Positions 50,374 to 58,766 of a stretch of DNA of 64,000 nucleotides are shown one piece after another (position 1 is the first letter of the stretch; every line of letters begins with the position of its first letter). The position numbers were made by a program, and so were the translations under genes. This stretch comes from Sinorhizobium fredii NGR234. GTDB taxonomy: Bacteria; Pseudomonadota; Alphaproteobacteria; Rhizobiales; Rhizobiaceae. Location: contig NC_012587.1 in NCBI RefSeq assembly GCF_000018545.1, positions 3,252,001-3,316,000 on the forward strand, given 5' to 3'. The notes under the pieces are model-generated. The model had not been told where the DNA came from. It searched no databases and saw only the letters and a program-made list of their open reading frames with translations.

Positions 50374-50922
50374 CTACACGACCCTGACGGCCATCCCCCT
50401 GCGCATGTGCCGGATCAGCCGCTTCATCGCCGGCAGGCTGACGGCGATGCAACCCTGCGTCGGCTCATAGCCGGGACGAATGAGGTGGAAGAAGATCGCC
50501 GAGCCGGCTTGCCGCCGCCTGGAGGAGATGTTCCAGTCCATGACGAGGCAGACATCGTAGAGCCCGTCATTCCGCATCATCGTTTCGTGGCTCGCGGCAA
50601 ACGGCGCCCTGACCGGGCGGTTGTAGGACGCATGGCCGGGGGCGTCGCACCAGAGCATGTCGCGACGGATCCCGCGCATCGGCAGTAGCGTCGGCGGCAG
50701 CGAGACCCGATCGCGGCGCGTGAAGCCGCCGATCAGTTTCATCGTCGCCCGCGGCGTCGCGCCGTCGCCTTCGCGCTTCATGGCGCTGAGGCCGCTTCGC
50801 CCGATCGCTGCCTGCTCCGTTCTACCGTCGAAGCTTAGAAGCGCGCGCCGCCGGTCGCGCGGCGCAGTCCGGACGATAATTGTGGATTTCCGCGATCTTA
50901 CTCCCGACGTTTTCTTGCGCAT
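50374..50922 (-). CDS. L,D-transpeptidase (YkuD) family protein
   Basis: This protein of about 182 residues has a YkuD-like catalytic region: the His in IFFHLIRPGYEPTQGCIAVS and the nucleophilic Cys of GCIAVS, a variant of the HG..SHGC.R motif. The N-terminus is basic (MRKKTSGVRSRKSTIIVR) without a clear signal peptide. The ATG at 50922 was chosen; a GTG 17 codons upstream is an alternative. Likely peptidoglycan cross-linking or related chemistry. Confidence 0.72.
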   Translation of the reverse strand: MRKKTSGVRSRKSTIIVRTAPRDRRRALLSFDGRTEQAAIGRSGLSAMKREGDGATPRATMKLIGGFTRRDRVSLPPTLLPMRGIRRDMLWCDAPGHASYNRPVRAPFAASHETMMRNDGLYDVCLVMDWNISSRRRQAGSAIFFHLIRPGYEPTQGCIAVSLPAMKRLIRHMRRGMAVRVV

Positions 50923-51065
50923 TATTCTCACAAATTCTTGCTTTGCCCGTGATCTCGCGGCCACCCTAAGCACGGTTCCAGGGCGACAAGATTGCGTGGC
51001 CGCCGCGCTTTGCCAAGGGCGGCATTTGAGCTAGTTTGAATCCAGGAAGCAACAGGAACTGTCCC

Positions 51066-51749
51066 ATGGCGACGCGCACCATCCTCCTTGTCGACGATGA
51101 CAACGACCTGCGTGAGACGTTGATAGAGCAGCTTTCTCTGTACGAGGAGTTCGACCTCCTGCAGGAAGCGACCGCCGGCAAGGGCATCCAGACGGCCCGG
51201 ACACGCCAGGTGGACCTGCTGATTGTGGATGTCGGCCTGCCGGACATGGACGGCCGCGAGGCGGTGAAGCTGTTGCGCAAGGGCGGATTCAAGGCGCCGA
51301 TCATCATGCTGACCGGTCACGATACCGATTCGGACACGATCCTCGGGCTCGAGGCCGGCGCCAACGACTATGTCACCAAGCCCTTTCGCTTCGCCGTGCT
51401 GCTGGCCCGTATCCGCGCCCAGCTTCGCCAGCACGAGCAGAGCGAGGACGCGACCTTCAGCGTCGGGCCCTACACGTTCAAGCCCAGCCAGAAACTGCTG
51501 ACGATGGACAACGGCCAGAAGATACGCCTGACCGAGAAAGAGGCGGCGATCATCCGCTACCTCTACCGGGCCGACCAGAAGGTAGTGACCCGCGACGTCC
51601 TGCTCGAGGAGGTCTGGGGCTACAATTCCGGGGTGACGACCCACACGCTTGAGACGCATGTCTACCGGTTGCGTCAGAAAATCGAGCGCGACCCTTCCAA
51701 TGCCGAGATTTTGGTGACAGAGAACGGCGGCTACAAGATCGTTCCGTAA
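51066..51749 (+). CDS. OmpR-family response regulator
   Basis: This 227-residue protein has a receiver domain with acidic pair Asp10-Asp12, phosphoacceptor Asp55 (LLIVDVGLPDMDG), Thr83 and Lys105 (DYVTKPF). A winged-helix DNA-binding domain follows (LTEKEAAIIRYLYRA ... TTHTLETHVYRLRQKIE). No sensor kinase gene is adjacent, so the partner is unknown. The start at 51066 has AGGAACT upstream. A cyclic-nucleotide-binding-domain protein follows 75 nt downstream. Confidence 0.9.
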   Translation: MATRTILLVDDDNDLRETLIEQLSLYEEFDLLQEATAGKGIQTARTRQVDLLIVDVGLPDMDGREAVKLLRKGGFKAPIIMLTGHDTDSDTILGLEAGANDYVTKPFRFAVLLARIRAQLRQHEQSEDATFSVGPYTFKPSQKLLTMDNGQKIRLTEKEAAIIRYLYRADQKVVTRDVLLEEVWGYNSGVTTHTLETHVYRLRQKIERDPSNAEILVTENGGYKIVP

Positions 51750-51824
51750 GTCCCGACCGCGGAAAGTGGGAAGCGGTTTTCCATTCCAGACCCGCTCCTC
51801 GACGTCAGCTAGGAGATATGCTGC

Positions 51825-52280
51825 TTGGCGCTCAATGACGATATCGCGCTTCTGTCGAACGTCTCGCTTTTTGCCGAGATCGGCGACGACAAGCTCCGGC
51901 TGATCGCCTTCGGCGCCGAGCGCCGTCGCGTCGCGAAGGGCCACGAGCTCTTTCGCGAAGGCGCGCCGGCCGATTGCGCCTATGCGGTTGCCGTCGGCAG
52001 CTTCTCGCTATCGAAGCTCGACGCCGAAGGACGCCCGCAGCACGTCGACACCGTCTCCCGCGGGGCGCTGCTGTCGGAGCTGGCGCTGATCTCGATGGTC
52101 GAACGGAAGTTCACCGCGACCGCCGACGAAGACAGCGAGGTGATCCGCATCAACCGGCCGCTCTTCCGCCGCATGCTGGAGGAGTATCCGGAGGTGACGG
52201 CCATGGTCGAGGCCCGGATTCGCGACAACCTGCAGACGATGATCCGCCGCGTCGAGGCACTTGCCGGGCGGTTTGCCTGA
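51825..52280 (+). CDS. Cyclic-nucleotide-binding-domain protein without DNA-binding domain
   Basis: This 151-residue protein has a single cNMP-binding beta-roll (LFAEIGDDKLRLIAFGAERRRVAKGHELF) with a phosphate-cassette-like segment, GALLSELALISMVERKFTATA. It lacks a helix-turn-helix. It starts at TTG 51825, 9 nt after AGGAG; the ATG at 51818 is out of frame and leads to a six-codon dead end. It probably works by protein contact and may belong with the upstream response regulator. Confidence 0.78.
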   Translation: MALNDDIALLSNVSLFAEIGDDKLRLIAFGAERRRVAKGHELFREGAPADCAYAVAVGSFSLSKLDAEGRPQHVDTVSRGALLSELALISMVERKFTATADEDSEVIRINRPLFRRMLEEYPEVTAMVEARIRDNLQTMIRRVEALAGRFA

Positions 52281-52291
52281 CGCATGATTTT

Positions 52292-52408
52292 GCCCCTCAT
52301 CCGGCCTGCCGGCCACCTTCTCCCCGCGAGCGGGGCGAAGCAGACTCGCGGCCCCGTCTCGCACCGCCTATTGTTGTAGGAAGAGCGAGCCGCGCGTTCC
52401 TGTCCCCT
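52292..52408. repeat. Left half of a RIME-like element split by IS110
   Basis: It begins with TTGCCCCTCATCCGGCCTGC and an ACCTTCTCCCCGCGAGCGGGG arm, and runs to GTCCCCT, where it is interrupted. Its right arm resumes at 53984. The arrangement matches the intact RIME at 15714-15843. Confidence 0.78.
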
Positions 52409-52439
52409 GTACCTTTTTCCGGCGGTTCTTGGGTTGCAC

Positions 52440-52688
52440 GCCGTCGTCGCGTGTCGTGCGAAGTGAAGCGTAGCGGAATGAAGCATGACCCGCGACGATG
52501 GCCGAAATTGGCGTAGCCTTCCTGAACCGAGCCGATTCGTCGGGAGCAACCAATTGTCCCCCGTGGCCCGACCACCTGGAGAGGACGCGTGCCCCGTCGG
52601 ATTGGCCGTGATCGATGCCCCGTGGGGAGTCCGCGCCGGAGCTGTATCCGTTTCCGAGCGCCAGTACAGGGATCGGCGAAGATCGCGG
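52440..52688 (+). ncRNA. Predicted bridge RNA of IS110 copy 1
   Basis: Three helices can be drawn. A 5' stem-loop pairs 52440-52451 with 52491-52502, extended by 52453-52459 with 52483-52489. A target loop pairs 52531-52544 with 52593-52606. A donor loop pairs 52606-52613 with 52681-52688 and 52613-52620 with 52669-52675. The target loop carries GTCCCC (52556-52561), equal to the left target, and GGAGAG (52578-52583), the complement of CT-CTCC on the right. The donor loop carries GTGGGGAGTCC (52622-52632), identical to the element's right end, and GTACAG (52664-52669), the complement of CT-GTAC at the left end. This is the layout described for IS621 bridge RNAs. Prediction from sequence only. 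Confidence 0.75.
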
Positions 52689-52717
52689 TGGCTCGCAGGC
52701 TTGGACGAGGAGAAGGG

Positions 52718-53968
52718 ATGACCGATCAGAAACAATTCTATGCCGGCGTCGACTGGGCGTCGGAGAGCCATCATGTGTTCCTCACGGATGGTGATGGCCG
52801 GAAAATCGGCGAAAGGGTCTTCAGGCACGGCGGCGAAGGGCTCGCCGAGCTGGCGGCCTGGCTGACGGCAACCAGCGGTGCAACCGAGGCCGGGCAAATC
52901 CAGGTCGCGATCGAGGTGCCGCACGGGCCCGTGGTCGAGACGCTGATCGAGCGCGGCTGCCAGGTGCATGCCATCAACCCGAAACAAATGGATCGCTTTC
53001 GCGACCGGTTCACCCTGGCCGGCGCCAAGGACGACAGCCGCGATGCCGAAGTGATGGCCTCGGCCTTGCGCACCGATCGCCGGTGCTTCCGGCTGCTCGC
53101 CGCCGCCGATCCTGTCGTCATCGAATTGCGCGAATGGTCGCGCATGGCCGAGGACCTCGGCGCCGAGCGCAACCGGTTGACCAACCGCATGCGCGAGCAG
53201 CTCTGGCGCTACTTTCCTGCGCTGCTCGAGCTCGAAAACGACCTCGGGGCCGAGTGGCTGCTCGATCTCTGGGAAGCCGTGCCGACGCCGGCCAAAGCCG
53301 CGCGGATCCGCGCGGCGACGATCGCCAAGCTTCTCAAACGCAACCGCATCCGCCGCGTCGACGCCACCCATGTGCTCGCCGTGCTGCGCACGCCGCCCGT
53401 CAAGGTCGCCGCCGGGACGACCGAAGCCGCCAGCGCCCACATTGCCACGCTCATTGCCCGCATTCGCCTCGTGAACCGGCAGCTCAAGCAAGCGCATCAG
53501 CGGCTCGATACCCTGACTGCCCGCCTTGTCCCGACCGAGGAGACCGAGCCGGGGCAGAGGAAGCAGCATGACGTGGAGATCCTCGCATCCTTGCCGGGAG
53601 TGGGAAGGATCGTCCTCGCCACGCTGCTCGCAGAAGCCTTCGATGCCCTGCAGCGACGTGACCACGCCGCCTTGCGCAGTTTGACAGGAGTCGCGCCCGT
53701 TACCAAGCGGTCCGGCAAGAGCTGCATCGTCATCAGAAGACAGGCCTGCCACGACCGGCTCGCCAACGCCATGTACCATTGGGCACGCGTCGCCATTCAG
53801 CACGACTCTCGGAGCCGTTTGAAGTACGCCGCCCTTCGAAGCCGAGGTCACAGCCACGGTCGTGCCCTGCGATCCGTCGCCGACCGCCTCCTCAACGTCG
53901 CATGCGCAATGCTGAAAACCGGCACCACCTTCAATCCTTCCTTGGCCGAGCAGAAACTCTCTTGCTAA
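52718..53968 (+). CDS. IS110-family transposase (DEDD recombinase), copy 1
   Basis: This 416-residue protein has an N-terminal RuvC-like DEDD domain with Asp12 (AGVDWAS), Glu66 (VAIEVPHG), and Asp106/Asp109 (AKDDSRDAEV). A coiled-coil middle region and a C-terminal Tnp domain (ASLPGVGRIVLATLLAEAF ... SLTGVAPVTKRSGKS) contain the likely catalytic serine. ATG 52718 is preceded by GAGGAGAAGGG; a longer frame upstream overlaps the predicted bridge RNA and is not favoured. It is intact, with no frameshift. It differs from copy 2 at residue 188 (Val here, Gly there). Confidence 0.93.
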   Translation: MTDQKQFYAGVDWASESHHVFLTDGDGRKIGERVFRHGGEGLAELAAWLTATSGATEAGQIQVAIEVPHGPVVETLIERGCQVHAINPKQMDRFRDRFTLAGAKDDSRDAEVMASALRTDRRCFRLLAAADPVVIELREWSRMAEDLGAERNRLTNRMREQLWRYFPALLELENDLGAEWLLDLWEAVPTPAKAARIRAATIAKLLKRNRIRRVDATHVLAVLRTPPVKVAAGTTEAASAHIATLIARIRLVNRQLKQAHQRLDTLTARLVPTEETEPGQRKQHDVEILASLPGVGRIVLATLLAEAFDALQRRDHAALRSLTGVAPVTKRSGKSCIVIRRQACHDRLANAMYHWARVAIQHDSRSRLKYAALRSRGHSHGRALRSVADRLLNVACAMLKTGTTFNPSLAEQKLSC

Positions 53969-53983
53969 ACGGTGGGGAGTCCT

Positions 53984-54021
53984 CTCCCCGTGAGAACGGG
54001 AGAGGGCTAGGGTGAGGGGCA
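53984..54021. repeat. Right half of the RIME-like element split by IS110
   Basis: CTCCCCGTGAGAACGGG followed by AGAGGGCTAGGGTGAGGGGC is the right arm matching 15791-15843. Joined to 52292-52408 it restores a full palindrome. Confidence 0.8.
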
Positions 54022-54032
54022 ATTGACGTGGC

Positions 54033-54839
54033 TCACAATTCGAAATGCGCGATCACCGGCACATGGTCGGAGGGGCGCTCCCAGCCGCGGGCTTCCCGGA
54101 GGATGTCGACGCGCAGGAGTTTTGCGGCGAGGTCGGCGGAGGACCAGATGTGGTCGAGGCGGCGGCCGCGGTCGACCGCGGCCCAATCCTTCGCACGATA
54201 GCTCCACCAGGTGTAGAGTTTTTCCGGCGGCGGCGTGTGCTGGCGCATCAGGTCGACCCAGGCGCCGCCGGTCATGACCGTGGTGAGCCCATCCGTCTCG
54301 ACGGGCGTGTGGCTGACGATCTTCAGCAGTTGCTTGTGCGACCAGACGTCGTGCTCCAGCGGCGCGATATTCAGGTCGCCGACCAGGATCGACGAGATGC
54401 CCGCCTCGGCCTCGGCGTGCAGCAGCTTCATCTCGTCGACGAAGTCGAGCTTGTGGCCGAATTTCGGATTGATCGTGCGGTCCGGCTCGTCGCCGCCGGC
54501 CGGTACATAGAAATTGTGCAGGCGAACCGTCTTGCCGCCGATCGCGAAGACGACCGAGAGATGGCGCGCGTCGCCGACGCCGCAGTAGTTGCGGCGATCG
54601 GTCAGTTCGGTGAGCGGCAGGCGAGAGATGGTCGCCACGCCGTGGTAGCCCTTCTGCCCGTGCATTTCGATGTATTTGTAGCCGAGCTTTTTGAGCGGAG
54701 CTGACGGGAACTGGTCGTCCGGGCACTTGGTTTCCTGCAGGCAGAGGATGTCGGGCTGCCAGTTCACCAGGAGATGCTCCACCAGCGGCATGCGCAGGCG
54801 GACGGAGTTGATGTTCCATGTGGCGATGGAAAGGGCCAT
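54033..54839 (-). CDS. xth: Exodeoxyribonuclease III
   Basis: This 268-residue AP endonuclease/exonuclease III protein has ATWNINSVRLR, LCLQETKCPDDQFP (metal-binding Glu), GYHGVATISR, LVGDLNIAP (Asp-Asn) and the C-terminal catalytic RPSDHVPVIAHFEL. It acts in base-excision repair. The length is normal. It lies 12 nt from the RIME half downstream of IS110. Confidence 0.94.
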   Translation of the reverse strand: MALSIATWNINSVRLRMPLVEHLLVNWQPDILCLQETKCPDDQFPSAPLKKLGYKYIEMHGQKGYHGVATISRLPLTELTDRRNYCGVGDARHLSVVFAIGGKTVRLHNFYVPAGGDEPDRTINPKFGHKLDFVDEMKLLHAEAEAGISSILVGDLNIAPLEHDVWSHKQLLKIVSHTPVETDGLTTVMTGGAWVDLMRQHTPPPEKLYTWWSYRAKDWAAVDRGRRLDHIWSSADLAAKLLRVDILREARGWERPSDHVPVIAHFEL

Positions 54840-54948
54840 TCACATTCCTCTGGTAAGTCTCGCCGGTGGCGCGAAAGCAAGTGTCCCGGCAGCACGGGGG
54901 GGCAGCACGGGGCGTTTTAATCAGGTCCGCCGCCAATCGACAAGCATG

Positions 54949-54971
54949 AAAAAGGCCGCCCGAGGGCGGCC
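54949..54971 (-). terminator. Terminator of the lolA-like gene
   Basis: On the minus strand GGCCGCCC TC GGGCGGCC is followed by TTTTT. It lies 32 nt after the gene's stop; the loop opens to four bases in practice. Confidence 0.85.
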
Positions 54972-55002
54972 GATTCCAGTATCAGAGGCGATGCGTGTCC
55001 GG

Positions 55003-55665
55003 CTATTTGCCGCCCTTGTTGCGCACCTCGTCATAAGGAATGCGGAACACCTTGTCGTCGAGGGCGATGCCGGTCTGCACATTGAAGATCATGACCGACG
55101 TGTCCTTCTTCTGCGCGTCGGTGATCGTCCATTGCCGGAGATTGTAGCTCTTCGGATCGAACATCATGGTGATGGTCGAATCGCCGAAAATCGAACGGTC
55201 GCCGAGCACGATCGTGATGAGGTCTGGTTCGACCCGGACGTCGCGCACCATACGGCTGCTGAGATCGATCCTCTCGCTCAAAAGCAGGTTGAGCGGCGTC
55301 TTCGACAGCGGGTAGATGTCCCAGGTCTTCAGCTTCATGTTGCCGATGACGACCGACCGGCCGTCGGCGATGACCCGCATCGGCGAGGGGGCCTCGTAGT
55401 TGAAGCGGATGCGGCCGGGGCGACGGATATAGAACTTGCCGCCGGTCTGCTCGCCGCGCGGCCCGAACTGGACGAATTCGCCGGCCATCGTTTTTACCGA
55501 CGAGAAATGATCGGCGATCTTCTGGGCGACGGCGGAGGCCTGCGCCGAAGCGGGGGTCGCCTCCAGGGTCGTTCCGGCGATGCCCGCGAGCGCTGCCAGG
55601 CCGCAAACGAAGAGGCGCCGCGAGATCGCCCGAGTGTCGCCGGCGCCGTTTCTTGTCTCTGTCAT
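55003..55665 (-). CDS. LolA-like outer-membrane lipoprotein carrier protein
   Basis: This protein of about 220 residues has a signal peptide that includes a twin arginine (ISRRLFVCGLAALAGIAG), so export may be by Tat. A LolA/LppC-like half-barrel follows (GEFVQFGPRGEQTGGKFYIRRPGRIRFNYE ... LLLSERIDL). ATG 55665 has an ideal AAGGAGA 5 nt upstream; an ATG five codons earlier is less likely. Its role is lipoprotein transfer across the periplasm. It is downstream of ftsK in the same direction, a common alphaproteobacterial order. Confidence 0.85.
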   Translation of the reverse strand: MTETRNGAGDTRAISRRLFVCGLAALAGIAGTTLEATPASAQASAVAQKIADHFSSVKTMAGEFVQFGPRGEQTGGKFYIRRPGRIRFNYEAPSPMRVIADGRSVVIGNMKLKTWDIYPLSKTPLNLLLSERIDLSSRMVRDVRVEPDLITIVLGDRSIFGDSTITMMFDPKSYNLRQWTITDAQKKDTSVMIFNVQTGIALDDKVFRIPYDEVRNKGGK

Positions 55666-55780
55666 CGCAGTCTCCTTCATATCAGCGTCATGTGGAGCGC
55701 AAGTGGGGCGCCTTCAAGGCGTCATTTGCTGCTGCCGCGGCCCCGCCCTCAAATGACCGTTACCGGCCGGCTTTCCGGAC

Positions 55781-58426
55781 TTACCGGCCGGTGATCTCCG
55801 CCTCGGTCGGCACCAGGATCTCGCGCTTGCCGGCGTGGTTTGCCGGGCCGATGATGCCCTCCTGCTCCATCCGCTCGATCAGCGAGGCGGCACGATTATA
55901 GCCGATGCCGAGGCGCCGCTGCACGTAGGAGGTCGAGGCCTTGCCGTCCCGCAGCACGATCGCCACGGCCTGGTCGTAGGGGTCCTCGGAATCGGCCAGA
56001 TTCGAGGTGCCGGCCGGCCCGCCGCCGTCGTTTTCCTCGTCGTCGTCCTCGGTGATCGCGTCGAGATATTGCGGCACCCCTTGCGTCTTCAGATAGGCGA
56101 CAACCTCTTCCACCTCCGTGTCGGAGACGAAGGGTCCATGGACGCGCTGGATGCGCCCGCCGCCGGCCATGTAGAGCATGTCGCCCTGGCCGAGGAGCTG
56201 TTCGGCGCCCTGTTCGCCGAGGATGGTGCGGCTGTCGATCTTCGAGGTGACCTGGAAGGAGATGCGGGTCGGGAAGTTCGCCTTGATCGTGCCGGTGATG
56301 ACGTCGACCGACGGGCGCTGCGTCGCCATGATGACATGGATGCCGGCGGCGCGCGCCATCTGCGCGAGCCGCTGCACCGCGCCTTCGATATCCTTGCCGG
56401 CGACCATCATCAGGTCGGCCATCTCGTCGATGATGACGACGATATAGGGCATCGGCGAAAGGTCGAATTCCTCGGTCTCGTACACGGCTTCGCCGGTCTG
56501 GCGGTCGAAGCCGGTCTGGACGGTGCGGGTAATCGCTTCGCCTTTGGCCAGCGCCTGCTCGACGCGGGCGTTGAAGCCGTCGATGTTGCGGACGCCGATC
56601 TTCGACATCTTCTTGTAGCGCTCTTCCATCTCGCGCACCGTCCATTTCAGCGCGACGACGGCCTTCTTCGGGTCGGTGACGACAGGCGAGAGCAGATGCG
56701 GAATGCCGTCATAAACGGAGAGTTCGAGCATCTTCGGATCGATCATGATCAGGCGGCACTGGTCGGGCGTGAGACGATAGAGCAGCGACAGGATCATCGT
56801 GTTGATCGCCACCGACTTGCCCGAACCGGTGGTGCCGGCGACGAGCAGATGCGGCATCTTGGCGAGGTCGGCGACGACAGGCTCGCCGCCGATCGTCTTG
56901 CCGAGCGCCATGGCGAGCTTCGTCTTTGTCGTCTCGAAGTCGCGCGAACCGATCAGCTCGCGCAGATAGACCATCTCGCGCCGCTGGTTCGGCAGTTCGA
57001 TGCCGATGGCATTGCGGCCCGGCACGACGGCGACGCGAGCGGCGATCGCGCTCATCGAGCGGGCGATGTCGTCGGCAAGGCCGATGACGCGCGACGACTT
57101 GATGCCGGGCGCCGGTTCCAGTTCGTACAGCGTCACGACAGGCCCCGGGCGCACATGGATGATCTCGCCCTTGACGCCGAAATCCTCGAGCACGCCTTCG
57201 AGCATGCGGGCATTTTGTTCGAGCGCATCGGATGATAGCGAAGCGTCGCGCGCGACATTCTTCGGCTCCGCGAGGAAATGGATCGGCGGCAGCGTGAAAT
57301 CGTCGTCCTCGACGAAGGAGCGCTGGGCCTCGCGTTCGATCCGCTGGCCGCTCTTCGGCCGCGTCGGCGGCGGGGCGACCCTGGAGCCGTTGAGCGCCGG
57401 CCTTGCCGGGGCCGGCCTCGGTGCCCAGTCGGCGGCAATGTCGTCCTCGTCGTCCGGCAGGATGCCGGCGGGACGGGGTTCGTCGATGTCGAAGGGCGGG
57501 TCGTCGTCGGCGGCGAGGATCGGCGGCGGTGTGACGAGGCGGCGCTCAGCGCGATCGAGCGATGGTTCGACGCGCGCAGCGCCGGCCTGTGCCTTCGGCC
57601 GGGCCGGCTCGTTGAGCGTGCCGAATTCGTCGTTGTTGAAATCATAGGGCTCGTCGTACTGGCGCTTGGCGCGGCTGGCGCTCAGGCCGAAGGCACGACG
57701 CAGCCGGGCTTGCGCCGTGAAGCGCATATGGGCGAGCGAGCCCATCAGGACGGTCAGCGGCCCCTCGTCATCCTCGTCCTCGAGCTCTTCGCGGATGGTG
57801 CGGGCCTTGCTCGGAACGGGCTCCGGTGCCGCCTCTTCCTCGCCTTCGTCGCTGACGCCGATAAGCCCGGCGCTGAAGATCAGCGCCCAGGCGGCCGGCG
57901 CGGCGAACAGGCAGGCGAGAACGGTCGCGAAGGTGCCGGTCGGGAAGGTGCCGGTGAAGAGCGCCGGGAAGCGCAGGATCATGTCGCCGAAGACGCCGCC
58001 GAGACCGTTCGGCAGCGGCCAGGTGATCGGCGCCGGCACGCAGCTCAAGGCCGCGCTTGCCAGCACCGAACCGACGAACCAGAGTGAGAGCCGCTTCACG
58101 GCCTTGTCGAAGGGCTTGTTGCCGATCAGCACGAGGGCCCAGGCGACCGCCGGCAGCAGCGCCACGACGCTCGCCAGGCCGAAGAATTGCATGAAGATAT
58201 CGGCAAAGGCGGCGCCGCCGTGGCCGAGCACGTTGGTCGGCTGCTGCGAGGTGGCATAGGAGAAGCTCGGATCGGAAACGTTCCACGTCGAAAGCGCGGC
58301 AACGGCGAGCGCCAATGTGCCGAACAGCGCAAAACCTGCCAGCGACGCGATCTGGCGCCAGAGGAAGGTGGTCAGCACGAACTGGTTGGAACGGCTGTCA
58401 AGCGTTGCGGGGTTGCTTCTGCTCAT
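55781..58426 (-). CDS. ftsK: DNA translocase FtsK
   Basis: This 881-residue protein has four predicted N-terminal membrane helices and an acidic/proline-rich linker (about residues 200-420). The RecA-like motor has P-loop [14 protein letters not shown] and Walker [14 protein letters not shown]. The C-terminal gamma winged helix ([29 protein letters not shown]) recognises KOPS. The start at 58426 ([12 protein letters not shown]) is preferred; the frame is open 49 codons upstream without family resemblance. It couples division with chromosome dimer resolution by XerCD. Confidence 0.94.
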   Translation of the reverse strand: MSRSNPATLDSRSNQFVLTTFLWRQIASLAGFALFGTLALAVAALSTWNVSDPSFSYATSQQPTNVLGHGGAAFADIFMQFFGLASVVALLPAVAWALVLIGNKPFDKAVKRLSLWFVGSVLASAALSCVPAPITWPLPNGLGGVFGDMILRFPALFTGTFPTGTFATVLACLFAAPAAWALIFSAGLIGVSDEGEEEAAPEPVPSKARTIREELEDEDDEGPLTVLMGSLAHMRFTAQARLRRAFGLSASRAKRQYDEPYDFNNDEFGTLNEPARPKAQAGAARVEPSLDRAERRLVTPPPILAADDDPPFDIDEPRPAGILPDDEDDIAADWAPRPAPARPALNGSRVAPPPTRPKSGQRIEREAQRSFVEDDDFTLPPIHFLAEPKNVARDASLSSDALEQNARMLEGVLEDFGVKGEIIHVRPGPVVTLYELEPAPGIKSSRVIGLADDIARSMSAIAARVAVVPGRNAIGIELPNQRREMVYLRELIGSRDFETTKTKLAMALGKTIGGEPVVADLAKMPHLLVAGTTGSGKSVAINTMILSLLYRLTPDQCRLIMIDPKMLELSVYDGIPHLLSPVVTDPKKAVVALKWTVREMEERYKKMSKIGVRNIDGFNARVEQALAKGEAITRTVQTGFDRQTGEAVYETEEFDLSPMPYIVVIIDEMADLMMVAGKDIEGAVQRLAQMARAAGIHVIMATQRPSVDVITGTIKANFPTRISFQVTSKIDSRTILGEQGAEQLLGQGDMLYMAGGGRIQRVHGPFVSDTEVEEVVAYLKTQGVPQYLDAITEDDDEENDGGGPAGTSNLADSEDPYDQAVAIVLRDGKASTSYVQRRLGIGYNRAASLIERMEQEGIIGPANHAGKREILVPTEAEITGR

Positions 58427-58597
58427 GTTGCCTGCTGCCCGTTTCGATCCGCCGGAGCGCCACGCATCTTCCAAGTGAACGGTGGGAACATTCCAGCCAT
58501 TGATTGCAGGGCATTCTTGCCGCCTTCCGAAGCCGGAGTGGACACAGAATGCTCCGGGCACATTGCGTGCCATGCAATCAACCTAAGCGGACTAGGG

Positions 58598-58612
58598 TTA
58601 ATGCGACATTAA
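58598..58612. promoter_or_regulatory. Candidate CtrA-binding site upstream of ftsK
   Basis: TTAATGCGACATTAA matches TTAA-N7-TTAA exactly, and the second half continues as TTAACCAT, the alternative CtrA motif. It lies about 170 nt upstream of the ftsK start. Confidence 0.5.
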
Positions 58613-58662
58613 CCATGCGTCTGCGGGGCAGAAATAGCAGTGTGTGAGCCGTTGTTTTAGTC

Positions 58663-58692
58663 AAAAAAAGCCCGGATCGCGAGGATCCGGGC
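58663..58692 (-). terminator. Rho-independent terminator of glnK-amtB
   Basis: On the minus strand GCCCGGATC CTCGC GATCCGGGC has a 9-bp perfect stem and is followed by seven T residues. Confidence 0.93.
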
Positions 58693-58766
58693 GAAGGGCG
58701 ATCCGCGAAATATGCGGATCGCGACGGGACTGGTGGCGGCGCCGGTCTGCCGGCGCCGCAATCCGC

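Larger units (their letters stand above)
52409..53983 (+). mobile_element. IS110-family insertion sequence, copy 1, about 1575 bp
   Basis: The left boundary comes from comparison with copy 2: identity starts at 52402/63091, which includes the shared target GTCCCCT, so the element proper begins after the CT core (52407-52408). The right boundary is inferred from rejoining the split RIME, giving GTCCC-CT-CTCCCCG, with the second CT at 53982-53983. There are no terminal inverted repeats, as usual for IS110. It has a long 5' non-coding part (about 309 nt) and a 15-nt 3' end, the geometry of the IS110 subgroup whose bridge RNA lies upstream of the transposase. Confidence 0.88.

Noticed and set aside
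51757..51800. GCGGAAAGTGGGAAGCGGTTTTCC between the response regulator and cNMP-domain genes considered as an operator
   Set aside because: It resembles a degenerate copy of a common rhizobial intergenic repeat (AAAGTGGGAAGCGGTTTTC type). There is no evidence of a regulatory role.
52589..52717. Longer N-terminus for the IS110 transposase (43 extra codons)
   Set aside because: It has no ribosome-binding site and would overlap the predicted bridge RNA. The protein starting at 52718 begins like other IS110 transposases, with the DEDD Asp near residue 12.
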